From an uncultured Collinsella sp. (lineage in GTDB: Bacteria; Actinomycetota; Coriobacteriia; Coriobacteriales; Coriobacteriaceae): a stretch of 64,000 nt of DNA. Shown one piece after another: positions 60,443 through 64,000 of the stretch. A program made the translations under genes and the position numbers. A model generated the notes under the pieces. That model ran no database searches. It had not been told where the DNA came from and saw only the letters and a list, made by a program, of their open reading frames with translations. The stretch is from positions 94,854 through 158,853 of the forward strand of contig CABQJK010000001.1 in NCBI GenBank assembly GCA_902464495.1, in the 5' to 3' direction. Position 1 is the first letter of the stretch. Every line of letters begins with the position of its first letter.

Positions 60443-61485
60443 TGGATCCGAGCGTCTACATCCCCGCCTACCTGGAGCGCACCTATCTGGCGTCGCACCC
60501 CGAGCTCACCGATGCAGCACGCGAGCTTGTCCATAACGACATTAGCGCGAATCCTCAAAAGTATGCGCAGGCCGAGCATGCCCAGGCACTGCTGTCCTAT
60601 GCCGGCGTTCATCGCCACCTGCTCGACGAGCTCCATCGCATCGAGGACATGGGCAGCGACGAGGAGTTTGAGCAGACGCGCAACCGCCTGTTCGACGACA
60701 TGCGCGACGAGCTGCTCAAGATCGTCCGCGTCGATGCGCTGGCCGTCGACGCGCAGCTGCTCGCCATCATCCTGGCCGACACGCCCGTTGACGCCTGCCT
60801 GGGCGACCTGATGAAGCTCGAGGCGACCACGGCCGATTACCTGCAGCAAAGCGTGCCCGGGTTCGACATGGAAGCCCCGCACTACTGGGCCAATAATGTT
60901 TTGGCCGACGGTGTCACCGCAGCAGACCTTACCGTGAGCGAGCCGGCTCTTATCGGGTGGCTTCACACACTCGAGGCCATCTCGCAGCTGTGCATGGCGA
61001 GCGCCCGCTACCGCGCTGCTGCCAACTACGCCCGCCGCGTCCTTAAGGCAGAAGGCTATCCCACCCGAGCTGCCGGCACCGTGTTGCTCGCCCTCGCTCG
61101 CCTGGAAGACCAGGACGGCTTTTTCGCCCTAGCGCACCAGCTCGAGGAACAGGCGGGAGCCGATGCACTCGAGAACTCTCCTTGGTACCTGCTCGCCCGC
61201 ACAATCCTATTGTTCAAAACGAACAAGATGCGTCCGGCGGTGCGTGCGCTGCGTGAGTTCGCTAACCGCTGCGAGGGCGGCGCGTTCTTCTTGCTGAATC
61301 CCATGTACCAGACACCGTACCTTCCCTGCCGGCCCGAGCCACGCGATCCCTGGGATCTTTCGCACCAGGCCGTTTGGGAAGCGGACGGCATTATCTCGGA
61401 CACTCCAGACTTTGCCCCCTGGGCCAATGCCTGCGAAGACGTGTCGCAGCTTGCCCAGGAATTTGCGCGCCGCTACGGTTTTTAG
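60442..61485 (+). CDS. Helical-repeat-like protein of unknown function, paralogue 2
   Basis: A 347-residue protein with an Ala-rich helical composition like its neighbour (NYARRVLKAEGYPTRAAGTV, LARTILLFKTNKMRPAVRAL, then ADGIISDTPDFAPWANACED). TPR-like repeats; no enzyme motif. Starts within the previous gene's stop (TAATGG), GGAGG upstream. Likely works with its paralogue as a two-part scaffold; partner unknown. Confidence 0.65.
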   Translation: MDPSVYIPAYLERTYLASHPELTDAARELVHNDISANPQKYAQAEHAQALLSYAGVHRHLLDELHRIEDMGSDEEFEQTRNRLFDDMRDELLKIVRVDALAVDAQLLAIILADTPVDACLGDLMKLEATTADYLQQSVPGFDMEAPHYWANNVLADGVTAADLTVSEPALIGWLHTLEAISQLCMASARYRAAANYARRVLKAEGYPTRAAGTVLLALARLEDQDGFFALAHQLEEQAGADALENSPWYLLARTILLFKTNKMRPAVRALREFANRCEGGAFFLLNPMYQTPYLPCRPEPRDPWDLSHQAVWEADGIISDTPDFAPWANACEDVSQLAQEFARRYGF

Positions 61486-61530
61486 TGACGCACTCGACCC
61501 GACCATATCGTTTACGTTAGGAACGGTTTC

Positions 61531-63708
61531 ATGAATCTCCGCTCATCTCTTGCCTGCACCTCGAGCGATATCGCCCGCTGGGGGCTGCGCTCCGTCCTTA
61601 AGCGCCAGGGCGGCGTACTTCCCGGCCGCATCGCCATGAAGATCGACCCCGAGCTGCTAAGCGACCTCGCGAGCCTGGTCGACCGCAGCGTGGTGATCAC
61701 CGGCACTAATGGCAAGACCACCACCTCCAACCTCATCGCCGACGCCGTTGCCGCCAGCGGCGCCACCGTGGTGTGCAACCGCGCTGGCAACAACATGGAG
61801 CCGGGCGTGGTGGGCGCGTTGCTCGAGGCGCGCGGCAACCTTAAGCGAACGGCCAGCAGCAAGCGCGTAGGCGTCTTTGAGTGCGACGAGCTCTACACGG
61901 TGCGCGTCCTGCCCAAGCTCAAGCCGACCTACTTTGTGCTGCTCAACCTGTTCCGCGACCAGCTGGACCGCTACGGCGAGATCGACCATACCCAAGACGT
62001 CATCGCCCATGCGTTGGAGCTCTCTCCGACGACAACGCTCATCTACAACGCCGACGATCCGCTGTGCGCCTCGATCGCCGCGCGCGTCCCCAACACGAGC
62101 ATCGCCTTTGGCATCGACGGCGCCACGGGCACCGAGTCCGACCGCATTAGCGACTCGCGTTTTTGCTCGCAGTGCAACGCCCCGCTGGAATACGACTATG
62201 TGCAGTACGGACAGCTGGGCGCCTATCATTGCCCTTCGTGCGGCTGGGGTCGCCCCGCGCTGCTCCGCCGCGTGACGGGCGTTGAGCTCGGCTGCGACGG
62301 CTACGGCTTTGACCTGGCCTTTGGACCCGAGGCCAACGCGCCCGCCGTGCACATCGCCACGCGCTACAACGGCCTGTACATGGTCTATAACGTCGCCGCC
62401 GCCTTCTTTGCGGCGCACGAGCTGGGCGTGGACGCGGCGCACCTGCAGCCCACGCTTAATGCCTACGTGCCCGCCGGCGGACGCATGGGCCGCTGGGATA
62501 TTGCCGGCCGCACCGTCGAGGCCAACCTGGCCAAGAATCCCGTGGGCTTCGATCGCCAGATCCAGTCCATTAAAACGGCAGGTGGCAGGCTCTGCGCCTT
62601 CTTCCTAAACGATAACGATGCCGACGGCCACGATGTCTCGTGGATCTACGATGTCGACTTCGAGCGCATCGCCGACACGCCGGGTCTTGTCGCCTTTGCC
62701 GGAGGCACGCGTGCGCACGACATGCAGGTACGCCTCAAGTACGCCGGCATCGATGCCGCGATTATCTCGGACATCGCGCAGGCGATCGGTGCCGTGGCAG
62801 ACGAGGCCGCCGATGACACCTTCTACGCCGTCGCCAACTACACGGCCTTCCCGCCGCTGGTCAAAGAACTCGACGGGCTGAAGGGTGCCGATGCAGCCAC
62901 GGTTGCTGCCCGCGCCGTAGTCCGTGCCGACGGCAGCGCTCTTCCTGTCGGCATCGCGCCGGTCGAGCTTTCGCGTCCCCTGCGCATCGTCTACCTGTAT
63001 CCCGATGCCCTTAACCTCTACGGTGACGGCGGCAATGTTATCGCGCTCGAGCGCCGCTGCGCCTGGCGTGGCATTCCCGTGCGTGTAGACGAGGTCCGTA
63101 TGGGCGAGACGCTTGATTTGACTGATGCCGATATCGTCATGATGGGTGGCGGCTCCGACCGCGACCAGCTAGCCGTGGCACACGAGTTGCTCGCCCAAAA
63201 AGACAAGGTCGCGGCCTATGTTGAGGATGGCGGCTCACTGCTTGCCATCTGCGGCAGCTATCAGCTGCTCGGCCGTTCGTACTATATGGGCGAGGATCGC
63301 ATCGAGGGTCTGGGCGTCATTGCCGCCGAGACAGTGCGCGGCTCCGACCGCCTGATCGGCAACGTCGCCGTCAAGACCGACCTGGCACCCGAGCCCTTTG
63401 TGGGATTCGAGAACCACGGCGGCCGCACCCTGCTCGACGCAGAGGCGACGCCGCTCGGAACGTCCGTCGTCGTGGGCACCGGCAACAACGGCGACGATGG
63501 CTTTGAGGGCCTCATCCACAAGGGAGTCATCGGCACGTACTTACACGGGCCGGCACTGCCCAAGAACCCCGAGCTCGCCGACTGGCTCATCGCCCACGCC
63601 CTCGAACGCCGTGGCGACGCACAGGCCGCCGCCCTGTTGCCGCTCAAACCCCTCGACGACGCCTACGAGCACGCCGCCCACGACGCCGCCATGAAGCTCC
63701 TCCCCTAG
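61531..63708 (+). CDS. MurT-GatD fusion: lipid II isoglutaminyl synthase
   Basis: A 725-residue fusion. Residues 1-470 are MurT: Mur ligase P-loop ITGTNGKTTTS (residues 57-67), zinc ribbon Cys212/Cys215 (FCSQC) and Cys234/Cys237 (HCPSC), and a DUF1727 C-terminal part. Residues 485-725 are the GatD glutamine amidotransferase: Cys574 in LAICGSYQLL, His672 in GTYLHGPALPKNPELADWL. Most Gram-positives keep these as two adjacent genes. Together they amidate D-Glu of lipid II to D-isoglutamine using glutamine and ATP. ATG 61531, with AGGAACG upstream. Confidence 0.92.
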   Translation: MNLRSSLACTSSDIARWGLRSVLKRQGGVLPGRIAMKIDPELLSDLASLVDRSVVITGTNGKTTTSNLIADAVAASGATVVCNRAGNNMEPGVVGALLEARGNLKRTASSKRVGVFECDELYTVRVLPKLKPTYFVLLNLFRDQLDRYGEIDHTQDVIAHALELSPTTTLIYNADDPLCASIAARVPNTSIAFGIDGATGTESDRISDSRFCSQCNAPLEYDYVQYGQLGAYHCPSCGWGRPALLRRVTGVELGCDGYGFDLAFGPEANAPAVHIATRYNGLYMVYNVAAAFFAAHELGVDAAHLQPTLNAYVPAGGRMGRWDIAGRTVEANLAKNPVGFDRQIQSIKTAGGRLCAFFLNDNDADGHDVSWIYDVDFERIADTPGLVAFAGGTRAHDMQVRLKYAGIDAAIISDIAQAIGAVADEAADDTFYAVANYTAFPPLVKELDGLKGADAATVAARAVVRADGSALPVGIAPVELSRPLRIVYLYPDALNLYGDGGNVIALERRCAWRGIPVRVDEVRMGETLDLTDADIVMMGGGSDRDQLAVAHELLAQKDKVAAYVEDGGSLLAICGSYQLLGRSYYMGEDRIEGLGVIAAETVRGSDRLIGNVAVKTDLAPEPFVGFENHGGRTLLDAEATPLGTSVVVGTGNNGDDGFEGLIHKGVIGTYLHGPALPKNPELADWLIAHALERRGDAQAAALLPLKPLDDAYEHAAHDAAMKLLP

Positions 63709-63714
63709 CACCCC

Positions 63715-63749
63715 ACCACCACAAAGGGGACAGGTACCTTTGTGGTGGT
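63715..63749. repeat. Palindromic repeat, REP-like member 2 (also terminator-like)
   Basis: A perfect 13-bp stem ACCACCACAAAGG around GGACAGGTA, followed by TTTT. It shares GGGG-A/T-CAGGT and a following TTTG with the element at 56323 while the arms differ. Confidence 0.65.
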
Positions 63750-63771
63750 TTTGACCCATCCCAGCCGTTTG

Positions 63772-63826
63772 TCTCAATCTGTAACATCCAGACCGTTAAA
63801 AGTCGTCTTACTGTTACAGAATGAGA
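63772..63826. repeat. 55-bp palindromic element, copy 1
   Basis: Outer arms TCTCAATCTGTAACA / TGTTACAGAATGAGA (one mismatch), inner stem AGAC/GTCT. Begins eight bases after GCCGTTTG. Repeats 80 bp later. Confidence 0.7.
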
Positions 63827-63851
63827 AGTTCGTCCCGACGTCCGCCGTTTG

Positions 63852-63906
63852 TCTCGATCTGTAACAGGTAGAGCCGATTTACCCGCTCAGATGTTATAGA
63901 TTGAGA
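63852..63906. repeat. 55-bp palindromic element, copy 2
   Basis: Outer arms TCTCGATCTGTAACA / TGTTATAGATTGAGA (differences largely G-U compatible), inner stem GAGC/GCTC. Preceded, like copy 1, by GCCGTTTG. The inner stem differs from copy 1 but remains paired. Confidence 0.7.
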
Positions 63907-64000
63907 TATTTGAAAATCGGGATAGAAGCCCGCTCCTGTGTGGTGGGTTGATTTCCGATCTCAGCCGAACACATTGAGTGAATAGGCCGTTCCCACAGCT

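Noticed and set aside
1..64000. CRISPR arrays, rRNA, tRNA and intact transposase or integrase genes
   Set aside because: I looked for regular spaced repeats, ribosomal and tRNA-like sequences and recombinase motifs and found none. Repeats present are palindromes or island att-like copies.

Overview
The window looks like a chromosomal segment of a Gram-positive, GC-rich, anaerobic gut actinobacterium of the class Coriobacteriia, most like Collinsella. This is inferred from the genes: sortase-anchored surface proteins (LPATG and LAGTG signals), many Fe-S and flavin proteins, a MurT-GatD peptidoglycan amidation enzyme, an extra gyrase/topoisomerase IV-like pair and a fully anaerobic purine (allantoin) salvage pathway with no uricase. 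I saw no rRNA, tRNA or CRISPR array.

Layout. 0-3 kb: the N-terminal part of a polyferredoxin membrane protein (running off the left edge) with a 48-residue CXXC protein, then a two-component system. 3-10 kb: a GMP synthase paralogue lacking its glutaminase domain, a LuxR-type regulator and a 1455-residue Tat-exported surface protein. 10-19 kb: a small Xre/membrane-protein pair, the gyrase-like pair, an AAA/DUF4143 ATPase, gene remnants and an LPATG protein. 19-24 kb: a TetR-controlled operon of three tandem SirTM-like sirtuins, followed by redox genes (CMD-cupin protein, flavodoxin-type reductase, MerR regulator).

23.9-29.8 kb is accessory DNA downstream of guaA. Three copies of the guaA 3'-end sequence, a well-known integration site, occur at 23914, 27252 and 29812. 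They divide the region into two apparent tandem islands. The left one carries an AbiF-type Abi_2/HEPN protein followed by two duplicated, separately promoted ~60-nt structured RNA genes, a YjdF gene with a probable riboswitch leader, and a decayed type III (CptN/ToxN-like) toxin. The right one carries three consecutive methyltransferases. No integrase was found.

29.8-36.3 kb: full-length guaA, asparaginase, an Xre regulator with a perfect 24-bp palindromic operator, ychF and a four-cluster ferredoxin.

36.5-55.5 kb: a purine/allantoin catabolic regulon. The genes give import (NCS1 and MFS carriers), allantoin to allantoate (AllB), ureidoglycine (AllC), ureidoglycolate (AllE), and oxalurate (AllD, or PucG by transamination). 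Oxalurate is then cleaved to oxamate and carbamoyl phosphate by an FdrA-YlbE fusion with a DUF2877 protein, and carbamate kinase makes ATP. PucR is the likely regulator, and a D-2-hydroxyacid dehydrogenase may handle glyoxylate.

55.6-64 kb: nitroreductase, glycerol dehydrogenase, an iron-type alcohol dehydrogenase, two paralogous helical-repeat-like proteins and a natural MurT-GatD fusion. The edge carries palindromic repeats, including two 55-bp palindromes whose inner stems covary. Most high-scoring antisense reading frames in the GC-rich genes are shadows and were left out.
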